DNA from: JAJDXW01 sp965243335
GTDB lineage: Bacteria; Pseudomonadota; Gammaproteobacteria; HK1
DNA length: 64,000 nt
Assembly: GCA_965243335.1 (NCBI GenBank)
Contig: OZ251545.1
Span: 4,898,001-4,962,000, forward strand
Direction: 5' to 3'
Shown here piece by piece: positions 34,896 to 43,218 of this stretch. The notes under the pieces were generated by a model, which saw nothing but the letters and a program-made list of their open reading frames with translations, had not been told where the DNA came from and did no database searches. Both the position numbers and the translations under genes were made by a program. The first letter of the stretch is position 1. Every line of letters starts with the position of its first letter.

Positions 34896-35119
34896 CCTCG
34901 ATTCCTCTCCTGTCGTTCTCGATCCCTTACGTCGATTGCTGCTTCGCGGCGCGGCGTCCAAGTCGGCGGCGCCCGCTTCCAGTCCCGTTCGCTCCTGAAG
35001 CCCGGCCGGCCTTCCCTTCCGGCCTGCCGGCTCCCACTCGGGAAACGGACAGCGCCGCGCGGAACCTTGCCCGGCGCGGCCGGCCCCGCCTCGCCCGAAG
35101 GCGGCGTCCGTGCGACCGC

Positions 35120-36079
35120 CTACGCCATCTCGCGCACCGCGGCCGCGATCATGTCCTCGGTGACCCGCACCCGGTCCTCGAGCGGGGGAGCATAGGGGAC
35201 CGGGACGCGGGGCGCCCCCAAGCGGCGCACCGGCGCGCCCAGCTCCTCGGCCACCGTCGCGGCCACCTCGGCCCCGAAGCCGCCCACCGACACCGCCTCG
35301 TGGACCACGAGGAGCCGGCCGGTCCTGGCCACCGAGCCCAAGACCCGCTCCCGATCCCACGGCCAGAGGGTGCGGAGATCGATGACCTCCGCGGAGACCC
35401 CCTCCCCTTCGAGCGCCGCCGCGGCCCCCGCGCACACGTGCGCCATGCGGGACCAGCTCACGATCGTCACGTCCTCCCCCGCCCGCTCCAGGCGCGCCGC
35501 GCCGAGGGGGGTCGTCCGGTCCTCGCCCTCGGGCACTTCACCGGCGAGGCCCCAGAGGTTCTTGTGCTCCATGTAGACCACCGGGTCGTCGCTTCGGATC
35601 GCGGACTTGAGCAGCCCCTTGTTGTCGGCCGGGGTGGCGGGGGCGACGACGACGAGGCCGGGGACGTGCACGTACCAGGCTTCGAGCGACTGCGAGTGCT
35701 GGGCGGCGGAGGAGCGCCACATCCCGATCGGCTCCCGGATCACCATCGGCGCCCGCGCCTGGCCGCCGAACATGTAGCGGGCCTTCGCCGCCTGGTTGAC
35801 GAGCTCGTCGACCGCGCAGAGCGCGAAGTCCGAGAAGCGCATCTCCACGATGGGGCGGGTCCCGACCATCGCCGCCCCGACCGACGCGCCCATGATGGAC
35901 GCCTCCGAGATGGGGGTGTCGCAGATCCGCTCCGGGCCGAACTCTTCCGCGAGCCCCGCGTACTGCCCGAAGACCCCGCCGCGCCCGAGGTCCTCGCCGA
36001 GCGCCCAGACGTCGGGGTCGCGCCGCATCTCCTCCGCGATGGCTTCGCGGGCGGCCTCGGCGTAGGTCATCTCACCCAT
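35120..36079 (-). CDS. 2-oxo acid dehydrogenase E1 component, beta subunit
   Basis: The 319-residue protein matches E1-beta of pyruvate/acetoin/branched-chain dehydrogenases: MTYAEAAREAIAEEMRRD, GEDLGRGGVFGQYAGL, DTPISEASIMGASVGAAM and EMRFSDFALCAVDELVNQAAK. The C-terminal transketolase domain has EVIDLRTLWPWD and the VVHEAVSVGGFGAEV segment. ATG 36079 overlaps the alpha stop (TGATG), so the subunits are coupled. No E2 or E3 gene is present in the window, so the complex would need subunits encoded elsewhere. Confidence 0.93.
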   Translation of the reverse strand: MGEMTYAEAAREAIAEEMRRDPDVWALGEDLGRGGVFGQYAGLAEEFGPERICDTPISEASIMGASVGAAMVGTRPIVEMRFSDFALCAVDELVNQAAKARYMFGGQARAPMVIREPIGMWRSSAAQHSQSLEAWYVHVPGLVVVAPATPADNKGLLKSAIRSDDPVVYMEHKNLWGLAGEVPEGEDRTTPLGAARLERAGEDVTIVSWSRMAHVCAGAAAALEGEGVSAEVIDLRTLWPWDRERVLGSVARTGRLLVVHEAVSVGGFGAEVAATVAEELGAPVRRLGAPRVPVPYAPPLEDRVRVTEDMIAAAVREMA

Positions 36080-37125
36080 CAGCCGGCGGCTCCCGCGGCC
36101 GCCCCTCCTTCCGCATCCGCGCCCCCTCCTCCTCCCGCGGCGGCCGTATCGAGCACGTCGTCGAACACGGTGGCGGCGGCCGGCCAGCCCGCTGCGCGGG
36201 CGTCCTCGAACACCGCCTCCATCTCCCGGACGGCCGCGTCGCGGGCCGCCTCCAGGCGCCGCGGGTCCACCCCCGCCTGCCCGAGGAGCGCCTCGCAGCG
36301 GGCCACCGGCTCCTCCGCCCAGCGGGCCTCGACCTCCGAGGCCGGGCGGTACGCCCCCTGGTCGGCCGCGGTGTGGCCTTCGAGGCGCCACGTCTTCGCG
36401 TGGAGGAAGCGCGGCTCGCCGGCGCGGGCCGCCGCAATGAATTCGCGCGCGACCGCGTCCACGGCCACGACGTCGTTGCCGTCCACCACCGCCGCCGGCA
36501 GCCCGAGGCTCTCCGCGCGCGCCGCCGGCCCCGGCCCCGCGGTCAGCGCCTCGGTGCGGGTCGTCGCGGCGAAGCCGTTGTCCTCGCATACGAAGAGCAC
36601 CGGCAGCCGGTACACCGCCGCCCAGTTGAGCCCTTCGAGGAACGGCCCCCGGTTCACCGCGCCGTCGCCGAAGATGCAGACCACGACCCGGTCGTCGCCG
36701 CCAGTGCGGGACCGGCGGAGCTTGACCCCGTGCGCGGCCCCGGCCGCGATGAGGATGTTGGCCCCGACCACCCCGTTCGCCCCGAGCATGCCCACCCCGA
36801 AGTCGGCGATGTGCATGGAGCCGCCCTTGCCGCCGCACACCCCGCCTTCGCGCCCGAACAGCTCGCGCATCATGGCGCCGGGGTCCGCGCCCTTGGCGAG
36901 GGTGTGGCCGTGCCCGCGATGGTTGGAGAGGAGGAGGTCGGAACGGTCGAGGTTCCCGCACACCCCCGACGCCACCGCCTCCTGGCCGATGGAGGCGTGG
37001 ATCGCGCCGGTCGCGAGGCCCTCGCGCGCGGCCCGGAGCGCGGCGCGCTCGAACGCCCGGATGCGCTGCATGGTCTCGTAGTGGGCGAGGAACCGCCCCG
37101 TGTCGAGGTTGCGGCGCTCCGTCAT
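36079..37125 (-). CDS. 2-oxo acid dehydrogenase E1 component, alpha subunit
   Basis: The 348-residue protein has HASIGQEAVASGVCGNL, SNHRGHGHTLAKG, FGREGGVCGGKGGSMHI and the thiamine diphosphate motif GDGAVNRGPFLEGLN with the closing EDN. The pattern fits acetoin or pyruvate dehydrogenase E1-alpha. It decarboxylates the 2-oxo acid together with the beta subunit. The last 20 residues are Gly/Ala-only and probably non-functional. ATG 37125 was chosen because the upstream open frame lies in a repeat region and a GAGGG site precedes it. Confidence 0.92.
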   Translation of the reverse strand: MTERRNLDTGRFLAHYETMQRIRAFERAALRAAREGLATGAIHASIGQEAVASGVCGNLDRSDLLLSNHRGHGHTLAKGADPGAMMRELFGREGGVCGGKGGSMHIADFGVGMLGANGVVGANILIAAGAAHGVKLRRSRTGGDDRVVVCIFGDGAVNRGPFLEGLNWAAVYRLPVLFVCEDNGFAATTRTEALTAGPGPAARAESLGLPAAVVDGNDVVAVDAVAREFIAAARAGEPRFLHAKTWRLEGHTAADQGAYRPASEVEARWAEEPVARCEALLGQAGVDPRRLEAARDAAVREMEAVFEDARAAGWPAAATVFDDVLDTAAAGGGGGADAEGGAAAGAAG

Positions 37126-37300
37126 CGTTTTCGAACCCTCCTCCACTGCATCGGGCGGGGCATCCTCCGGCCCGAGTCCTCCGGCCCGAGCGGCCGATTC
37201 TCTTCGTGTCTCCGTCGCGCCCGGCGGCCGGCCCGATGCTTCTCGAGGCGGGCGCATTGTAGCCCGGACCCGGGTCGCCGGAGGAGCGAGGCCCGGCGCG

Positions 37301-37430
37301 GAGGCATGTGCGCTGTGGGGGTTTTCGCCAATGGCGAACGCTCCTGGGTACGCCGGCGTCCCGCCAGCATGTTCGTTCTCACAGGCGCTTCGCCCTTCCT
37401 GGGCCGGCGAGACGCCGGCGTACTCAGGGA
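37301..37430. repeat. Dispersed repeat copy 3 with its companion module
   Basis: Arms at 37342-37367 and 37403-37430 form an imperfect inverted repeat (TCCTGGGTACGCCGGCG on the left, its complement with GAGTAC on the right) around a loop containing GGCGCTTCGCCC. Just to the left, 37301-37330 carries the companion module GGTGCGCGGTGGG-ATTTTCGCC in degenerate form. The same module is present at 39.98, 47.34 and 61.12 kb. Confidence 0.78.
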
Positions 37431-37431
37431 G

Positions 37432-37581
37432 GGTGTGCCCGGACGAGCCGCGCGCCCCCGCCGTGGGGTGAAATCCTCCCAAAAGCCCCTCGAACCACCC
37501 CGAACCGTGGACCAACGCCGCTCCCGTGGGGTAAAAAATATTTCGCCTCCCTCCCTGCTCTCCCTGTATCAAAAAGTTACG
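37432..37581 (+). repeat. Long dispersed repeat, plus-strand copy (partner at 53.37-53.51 kb)
   Basis: This segment shares blocks in the same order with the reverse complement of 53373-53510: CCGTGGGGTGAA, CCCAAAAGCCCCTCGAACC, a CAAC...CCG core, GTGGGGTAA-A-AAATA, and TATCAAAAAGTTACG at the end. It is AT-richer towards the end. It directly follows repeat copy 3, as its partner directly follows copy 7, so both belong to one composite element of roughly 250 bp. It ends 85 bp before the SDR gene. Confidence 0.72.
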
Positions 37582-37665
37582 GACAGCGGCTGCGCACGTG
37601 CCTCGGCGTCGGGACCCGGGAACGGTCTGCTATCCTGCCGCCTCCCTTCGACCTCGGACCATCCA

Positions 37666-38406
37666 ATGGGCTCTCGACTCGCCGGCAAGACCGTCCTCCT
37701 CACCGCCGCCGCCCAGGGGATCGGCCGGGCGAGCGCCCTCGCCTTCGCGAACGAGGGAGCCCGGGTGACCGCGACCGACGTCAACGAGGAGAAGCTGGCG
37801 GAGCTCGCGGGGGCGGCCGGCATCGAGACCCGCCGCCTCGACGTCACCGACCCCGCCTCCATCGAGGCCGCCGCCGGGGAGGCCGGCGCGCCCGACGTCC
37901 TCTTCAACTGCGCGGGGTTCGTCCATCACGGGAGCGTGCTCAGCACCGGCGAGGACGAGTGGCGAGCCAGCATGACCCTCAACGTGGACAGCATGTACCG
38001 CATGATCCGCGCGTTCCTCCCCGGGATGATCGAGCGGGGCGGCGGCTCGATCATCAACATGTCGTCGGTCGCCTCGTCCATCCGCGGGCTGCCCTTCCGG
38101 TGCGTCTACGGCACGACGAAGGCGGCGGTCATCGGGCTCACCAAGTCGGTCGCCGCCGACTACATCCGCGACGGGATCCGCTGCAACTGCATCTGCCCCG
38201 GCACGGTGGAGACCCCCTCCCTCGAAGACCGCATCGCCGCCTTCGAAGACCCGGCCCAGGCGCGCAAGGACTTCATCGCCCGCCAGCCCCTCGGGCGGCT
38301 CGGGACCGCGGAGGAGATCGCCTCCCTCGCGGTCTGGCTCGCGAGCGACGAATCCACCTACGCCACCGGCACGGCCTTCGTGGTGGACGGGGGCGTCTCG
38401 CTCTGA
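37666..38406 (+). CDS. Short-chain dehydrogenase close to BDH2 / 2-keto-3-deoxy-L-fuconate dehydrogenase
   Basis: The 246-residue SDR has TAAAQGIG (13-20), NCAGF, the catalytic Ser-Tyr-Lys in NMSSVASS and CVYGTTKAA, and a C-terminal VVDGGVSL. Its sequence strongly recalls the human BDH2/DHRS6 group (TAAAQGIG, FVHHG, CNCICPGTVETPSL). Bacterial members oxidise 3-hydroxybutyrate-like acids or 2-keto-3-deoxy-L-fuconate. With a fuconolactonase-like hydrolase and an enolase-superfamily dehydratase nearby, a sugar-acid role is plausible. The start follows a dispersed repeat. Confidence 0.9.
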   Translation: MGSRLAGKTVLLTAAAQGIGRASALAFANEGARVTATDVNEEKLAELAGAAGIETRRLDVTDPASIEAAAGEAGAPDVLFNCAGFVHHGSVLSTGEDEWRASMTLNVDSMYRMIRAFLPGMIERGGGSIINMSSVASSIRGLPFRCVYGTTKAAVIGLTKSVAADYIRDGIRCNCICPGTVETPSLEDRIAAFEDPAQARKDFIARQPLGRLGTAEEIASLAVWLASDESTYATGTAFVVDGGVSL

Positions 38407-38595
38407 CCGTGCGCGGGGCGCAGGCCCCGTGGCCCCATCCGACCCCCGTCGCCCGCGATCCCCCGTCGTCTTGCCGAGAAGGGAGGGATGCCCCCGCCGG
38501 CCCGCACCGGTGGATCGGACGGCAGGTGAACCGGGGGCGGCAACTTTGGTACCGTTCGGGCGGAGCGCTTCCCGGACAATAGAAGGACGACGGCC

Positions 38596-39501
38596 ATGGC
38601 GAGCCACGCGACCGGCGACGGCGGCATTCCTCCCAGAGACGCGGGCGAACGCGGCCTCAAGCGGGTCATGACCTTGGGCGGGGCTTACGGAACCCGCAAC
38701 TACACGGTGAAGGACCTCCGGGACGGGAAGGGGAAGCGGGTGCTCGTCGAGACCCTGCCCTTCTCCCCGGAGGAGGCGGTGGCGGCCGAGGAGGCGGGCA
38801 TCGACACGATGAAGGTCCGGTTCGACCCCCGGCAGCCCGACCTCGCGGCGGCGATCCGGCAGGCCGCCCCCAACACGTTCATGGCCTTCTCGGTGCCGCT
38901 CGTCGCCGCCGCGAGCGAGGCCGAGGCGGTGCGCATCGGCTACGACGCGATGGCCATCGGGGCGGACGCGATCATGTGCCAGTGGAGCCCCCGCTTCGTG
39001 GCCGCGGCGGCCGAGGCGGGCATCCCCGTCCAGGGGCACGCGGGGCTGGTGCCGCGCAAGAGCACCTGGACCGGGGGGCTGCGCGCGGTGGGGAAGACCC
39101 TCGACGAAGCGTGGTGGGTCTTCCGGGAGATCAAGGCGCTCGAGAACGCGGGGGCCTACGCGGTGGAGGTCGAGGTCGTGCCCGCCGAGCTGCTCGTCGA
39201 GATCAGCCGACGGACGCGGCTCCTCACCTCGTCGATCGGGGCGGGCAGCGGCGGTGACGTCCAGTTCCTGTTCGCCGAGGACGTCCTCGGCAACCACCCG
39301 CCCCCCTACCCGCGGCACTCGAAGCAGTACCGCCTCCTCTACCGGATGAAGGAGGAGATGCAGGCCGAACGCATCGCGGGCTTCCGGGAGTTCATCGCGG
39401 ACGTGCACGAAGGCCGCTTCCCCGGGCCGGAGCACGTGGTCAACGCCCCGGACGGCCTGGTCGCCAAGTTCGTCGAAGCGGTGGACGGCCGCGGCGACTG
39501 A
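38596..39501 (+). CDS. PanB-like ketopantoate hydroxymethyltransferase / class II aldolase-like protein
   Basis: The 301-residue protein resembles 3-methyl-2-oxobutanoate hydroxymethyltransferase: RNYTVKDLRDGKGK, GIPVQGHAGLVPRK, AVEVEVVPAELLVEIS and LLTSSIGAGSGGDVQFL. It differs from canonical PanB at several points. The GD-S-x-G motif is replaced by VRFDPRQPD, and the N-terminal LTAYD is absent. It may use another 2-oxo acid or aldehyde rather than making pantoate. Its neighbours (SDR, E1 genes) suggest catabolism. An AGGACG site precedes ATG 38596. Confidence 0.75.
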   Translation: MASHATGDGGIPPRDAGERGLKRVMTLGGAYGTRNYTVKDLRDGKGKRVLVETLPFSPEEAVAAEEAGIDTMKVRFDPRQPDLAAAIRQAAPNTFMAFSVPLVAAASEAEAVRIGYDAMAIGADAIMCQWSPRFVAAAAEAGIPVQGHAGLVPRKSTWTGGLRAVGKTLDEAWWVFREIKALENAGAYAVEVEVVPAELLVEISRRTRLLTSSIGAGSGGDVQFLFAEDVLGNHPPPYPRHSKQYRLLYRMKEEMQAERIAGFREFIADVHEGRFPGPEHVVNAPDGLVAKFVEAVDGRGD

Positions 39502-40202
39502 CCCGCCCGGGAGGCTCCCGGAGTCGAAGCGGCCGACTCGGGGCCGGGACCGGAACCGGAGATCGGCGGCTTCCGTGCGCTCATGACGCCGGGCCGCCGC
39601 GAATCCGATCGATCGGAACCACCCGCCGCAACGTCGGAGGCGGGAGGCGCCGCCCCGCGAGCGCGTCGGATCGATACCGGATCTTCGTGCAACCCTGAAG
39701 CCGAGGTCTCCCAGCGATCGGAGCGCCGTCGGGTCGAATCCCACCCGACGGCCAGCCGGGAAGACGGTTCGCGACGGAGACGGCAAGCGGGGCCGCGGAA
39801 GAGGCCCGTGCGCCGCCTTCACCCCACCGCAGGGCTTTCGCGAGCGCCTCCTGGGAACGCGGGCGTCCCGCCCGCAATCTTGTCCCCGGGCGCTTCGCCC
39901 CCACAGTGCGGGCGGGACGCCCGCGTTCCCAGGAGGCCGTGCCCAGAGCACGCCCGCGACGAGGCCTGCCGGCGAAAGTCCCCGCCGCGCACCTTCCTCC
40001 GGGGCGCGCACTTCCTTCGCACGCCCGAACGGACTACGCTGTTCCCGCGACGAAGGTGCGGCCAGGGCGGGCCGGCTCCATCCGGCCGGAGCCGGAGCGG
40101 ATCGGACCGGGAGGCCGGCGCCGGCGCGCGCCGAAGTCCCGCGCCGGTACGCGAGGGGCCGCACGGCGCGCGCGAGTCCCACGCCACTCGAGGAATCGAA
40201 GA
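39502..40202. other. 700-bp intergenic region carrying repeat copy 4
   Basis: No gene is recognised. The region 39817-39996 holds a perfect inverted repeat and its companion module. The remainder is GC-rich without clear features. The promoter for the ABC operon starting at 40203 should lie in the last 150 bp. Confidence 0.5.
39817..39996. repeat. Dispersed repeat copy 4, perfect 28-bp arms plus companion module
   Basis: Arms 39849-39876 and 39907-39934 are perfectly complementary over 28 bp, starting TCCTGGGAACGCGGGC and ending CCCGCCCGCA. The 30-bp loop contains GGGCGCTTCGCCC, itself a small hairpin. On the left, TTCACCCCACCGC matches the long repeat at 53.48 kb. On the right, 39971-39994 is the companion module in inverted orientation (GGCGAAAGTCCCCGCCGCGC). 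This is the best-preserved copy. Confidence 0.85.
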
Positions 40203-41246
40203 ATGTCGGAACACACCACGATCGGGCCGCGGCTCAGCCGGCGGCGGCTCCTCCAGTACGGCGGCGCCCTCGGGGCGGCCGCCGCCTCGTCCTTCATCAC
40301 CGTCCGCCCCCTCGCCGCCGACGCGGCCGAGGTCAACATGCAGCTCGGATGGCTCGCGAGCAACGGCATCCTCGGCGAGGTCTGCGCGAAGCGGCTCGGC
40401 TACTACGCCGAGGAAGGCGTCGAGCTCACCGTCACCCCGGGCGGTCCGGGGGTGGACGGGGTCGCCTCGGTCGCGGCCGGGCGGGCCGGGGTCGGACAGC
40501 TCTCGTCCAGCCCCTCGCTGATGCTGGCGCGCTCCGCCGGCATCCCGGTCAAGGCGTTCGCGGCCGGCTACCAGAAGCATCCGTTCACCTACTTCTCGCT
40601 CGCGGGCGACCCCATCCGCACCCCGAAGGACATGATCGGCAAGACCATCGCCACCCAGCCGACGGCCGTCATCCTGCTCCGGGCGCTGCTCGCCCTGAAC
40701 GGCATCGCCGAGGACCAGGTCGAGGTGGTGAAGATGGGAAGCGACATGAACCAGCTCATGACCGGGCAGGCCCAGGCGGTCACCGGCTGGATGACCAACA
40801 CCAACGCGCTCCGGATCCTCGGCGACGACCGGGTGGACATGATGCTCTGGGACGCCGGGATCCGGCTCTACGCCAACGTCTACTACACGACCGACCGGAT
40901 GCTCGCCGAGCACGGGGACGTGCTCGTCCGCTACCTCACCGGCTCCGCGCGCGGCTGGGGGTATGCGAGGGAGAACCCGGAGGCGGCCGTCGATCACCTG
41001 GTGTCGGAGTACCGGAACCTCGACCGGGCGAGCGAGCTCGAAGCGGTCGGGCCGGTCCTCGGGTTCTCCTTCGACGACACCACCGCCGCCGAGGGCTGGG
41101 CGGCCATGAACCCCGAGAACTGGCGGAAGCAGATCGACGTCTACGCCGACCTCGAGCAGTTCCAGGGGGACGTGCCGACGGTGGCCGACGTGATGACGAC
41201 GGACGTCCTCGCGGCGACCGAGGCCGTGCGGAAACGGATCGGGTGA
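40203..41246 (+). CDS. ABC transporter substrate-binding protein, NMT1/THI5-like, Tat-type signal
   Basis: The 347-residue protein has a twin-arginine-like signal (SRRRLLQYGGALGAAAAS). The mature part is NMT1-like: MQLGWLASNGILGEVCAKRLGYYAEEGVEL, a V-TPGGPGVDGVASVAAGRAGVG segment, and DMIGKTIATQP. This family binds pyrimidines, taurine, nitrate, aromatic acids and other small molecules. It heads a three-gene importer. The downstream catabolic genes suggest an aromatic or carboxylic substrate. Confidence 0.9.
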   Translation: MSEHTTIGPRLSRRRLLQYGGALGAAAASSFITVRPLAADAAEVNMQLGWLASNGILGEVCAKRLGYYAEEGVELTVTPGGPGVDGVASVAAGRAGVGQLSSSPSLMLARSAGIPVKAFAAGYQKHPFTYFSLAGDPIRTPKDMIGKTIATQPTAVILLRALLALNGIAEDQVEVVKMGSDMNQLMTGQAQAVTGWMTNTNALRILGDDRVDMMLWDAGIRLYANVYYTTDRMLAEHGDVLVRYLTGSARGWGYARENPEAAVDHLVSEYRNLDRASELEAVGPVLGFSFDDTTAAEGWAAMNPENWRKQIDVYADLEQFQGDVPTVADVMTTDVLAATEAVRKRIG

Positions 41247-41295
41247 GGACCGGAGGCCGGTACTCGGGCCCGGGCCGGGGCCGTCGGCGGCGGCG

Positions 41296-42234
41296 GTGGC
41301 GGCGGACCCCGGGGAGGTGAATCCGGCGGTGGCCGCGACCGCGCCCCCGCCGGGCGCGGGGCGGGATCGGCCTCCCGCCCGCCCGGCCGGGGGGGAGGCC
41401 GCGCCCGCGCCGCCCGCCGCGGGATCGGCGCCCGCGCCGGCGCCGGCGCCGGCAACGCCGGCCGCCACGGCCGCGGTATCGGTGCGTGACCTCGCGGTGC
41501 GGTTCGAGAGCGACGCCGGCCCCGTCACCGCCCTCGACGGGGTGAGCTTCGACGTGCCCGCCGGCGGCCTCGTCACCATGCTCGGCCCTTCGGGGTGCGG
41601 GAAGTCGACCCTCCTCCGGGCGGTCGCCGACCTCGTCCCCGTCAGCGAGGGCGGGATCAGCGTGTTCGGCCGCACTCCGGAGGAGGCGCGGCGCGCCCGC
41701 GACTTCGCCTTCGTGTTCCAGGACGCCACCCTGCTCCCCTGGCGGAGCGCGCTCGGCAACGTGCGCCTGCCGCTCGAGGTCGGCGGGCGGGACGGGAGCA
41801 TGGAGCAACACGCGGAGCCGGGCGAGCTGCTCGCCCTGGTGGGCCTCGCGGGCCGGGAGGCGGCGCTTCCCCACGAGCTCTCGGGCGGGATGCGGCAGCG
41901 GGTGTCGATCGCCCGCGCCCTCGTCTGCCGGCCCCGGGTGCTGCTCATGGACGAGCCCTTCGGGGCGCTCGACGAGATCACCCGCGACAAGCTCAACGAG
42001 GAGCTGCTCCGGATCTGGCGCGAGACGGGCGCCACCATCATCTTCGTCACCCATTCCATCCCGGAGGCGGCCTTCCTCGGGCAGAAGTGCCTCGTGCTGT
42101 CGGCGCATCCCGGCCGGGTGCGCGAGTACGTGGACGTCGACTTCGGGGAGGCGAGGACCCTCGCCGCCCGCGACACCCTCGGGTTCGTGGAGGTCACCGC
42201 CCGCCTTCGCCGGCTGCTGGAGGAGCCGGGTTGA
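41296..42234 (+). CDS. ABC transporter ATPase (SsuB/TauB/nitrate type)
   Basis: The protein has Walker A GPSGCGKSTLL, Q-loop VFQDATLLPWRSALGNV (the D-A-x-L-L-P-W pattern of the SsuB/TauB group), signature LSGGMRQRVSIARAL, Walker B LLMDEPFGALDEITR and THSIPEAAFL. About 55 N-terminal residues are Pro/Ala-rich and precede the first ABC strand (VSVRDLAVRF). The start is uncertain: GTG 41296, GTG 41317 or a later GTG would all give a complete ABC domain. It pairs with the permease downstream. Confidence 0.88.
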   Translation: MAADPGEVNPAVAATAPPPGAGRDRPPARPAGGEAAPAPPAAGSAPAPAPAPATPAATAAVSVRDLAVRFESDAGPVTALDGVSFDVPAGGLVTMLGPSGCGKSTLLRAVADLVPVSEGGISVFGRTPEEARRARDFAFVFQDATLLPWRSALGNVRLPLEVGGRDGSMEQHAEPGELLALVGLAGREAALPHELSGGMRQRVSIARALVCRPRVLLMDEPFGALDEITRDKLNEELLRIWRETGATIIFVTHSIPEAAFLGQKCLVLSAHPGRVREYVDVDFGEARTLAARDTLGFVEVTARLRRLLEEPG

Positions 42235-42287
42235 CCGGCCGGGGCGAACGAGCCGCCCGGCCCCCGCGGACGGCGGGCGGCGGGGAC

Positions 42288-43163
42288 ATGGGCGACGACC
42301 GCCGCGGCGGCGGGGACGGTGCGGGCCGCGCGGGCGCGAGCCGCCCGGGCGAGGGCCGCCCGGCGGCATACCGAGGGCGGAACGACCGGCCGCAGAGCGC
42401 GCGCGGGGTCGCCTGGCGCCGGCGCGCCCCCGCCCTCGTGGCGGCGGCGAGCATGCTGCTGCTCTGGCAGGCCGTCGTCACCGGGTTCGGGGTGCCGACG
42501 TACATCGCCCCGAGCCCGCTCCAGGTCCTCCAGGTGTTCGTGGAACGGGGCGACGTCCTGTGGATCAACTTCTGGCCGACCCTGATGGAGGCCGCCTCGG
42601 GCTTCCTCGTCGGCAACTCCGTCGCCGCCGTGCTCGCGGTGTGGTTCGTGCACAGCCAGCTCGCGGAGCGGGCGTTCTACCCCATCGCGGTCTTCGTCAA
42701 TACGATCCCGATCATCGCCGTCGCCCCGATCCTCGTGCTGCTGCTCGGGAACGGCTACGCGCCGAAGATCGTCATCGCGGCCCTCATCTGCTTCTTTCCG
42801 ACCCTGGTCAACATGGTGCGGGGGCTGAAGGCGGTGAGCCCCCAGATGCTCGAGCTGATGCGGGTCCTGTCGGCGAGCGGCCGGGAGGTGCTCTTCAAGG
42901 TCCGGCTGCAGAGCTCGCTCCCCTTCCTGTTCGCGGCCCTCAAGATCGCCTCCACCACGTGCGTCATCGGGGCCATCGTCGGGGAGTGGATCGGCTCCAA
43001 CTACGGTCTCGGGTCGCTCATCATCGAGGCCACCTACAACTTCCGCGCGCCGCTCCTCTACGCCACCGTCATCCTCGGCGCGGGGATGGCGGTCGCGGCG
43101 TTCGCGATCGTCACCCTGGTGGAACGCCGGGTGCTCAGGTGGAAGCCCCCGGACGTGTTCTGA
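42288..43163 (+). CDS. ABC transporter permease (SsuC/TauC type)
   Basis: The 291-residue protein has about six membrane segments. The permease EAA-like loop is LRVLSASGREVLFKVRLQ with LPFLFAALKIAS. FVNTIPIIAVAPILVLLLG is typical of nitrate/sulfonate/NMT1-type permeases. An alternative TTG start at 42231 overlaps the ATPase stop. ATG 42288 lacks a strong ribosome site, so the N-terminus is tentative. The first 45 residues are low-complexity. Confidence 0.9.
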   Translation: MGDDRRGGGDGAGRAGASRPGEGRPAAYRGRNDRPQSARGVAWRRRAPALVAAASMLLLWQAVVTGFGVPTYIAPSPLQVLQVFVERGDVLWINFWPTLMEAASGFLVGNSVAAVLAVWFVHSQLAERAFYPIAVFVNTIPIIAVAPILVLLLGNGYAPKIVIAALICFFPTLVNMVRGLKAVSPQMLELMRVLSASGREVLFKVRLQSSLPFLFAALKIASTTCVIGAIVGEWIGSNYGLGSLIIEATYNFRAPLLYATVILGAGMAVAAFAIVTLVERRVLRWKPPDVF

Positions 43164-43218
43164 CCGCGGCCCGAACCCGCGCGGCCCCGCGCGAAGCCGC
43201 CTGCTCGAGGAGAGTGGT

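Noticed and set aside
39583..40521. A plus-strand frame across the 39.5-40.2 kb gap considered as a gene
   Set aside because: Most of the translation follows the inverted repeat and its GC-rich flanks, with no recognisable domain and no start context. It also overlaps the NMT1-like gene in another frame.
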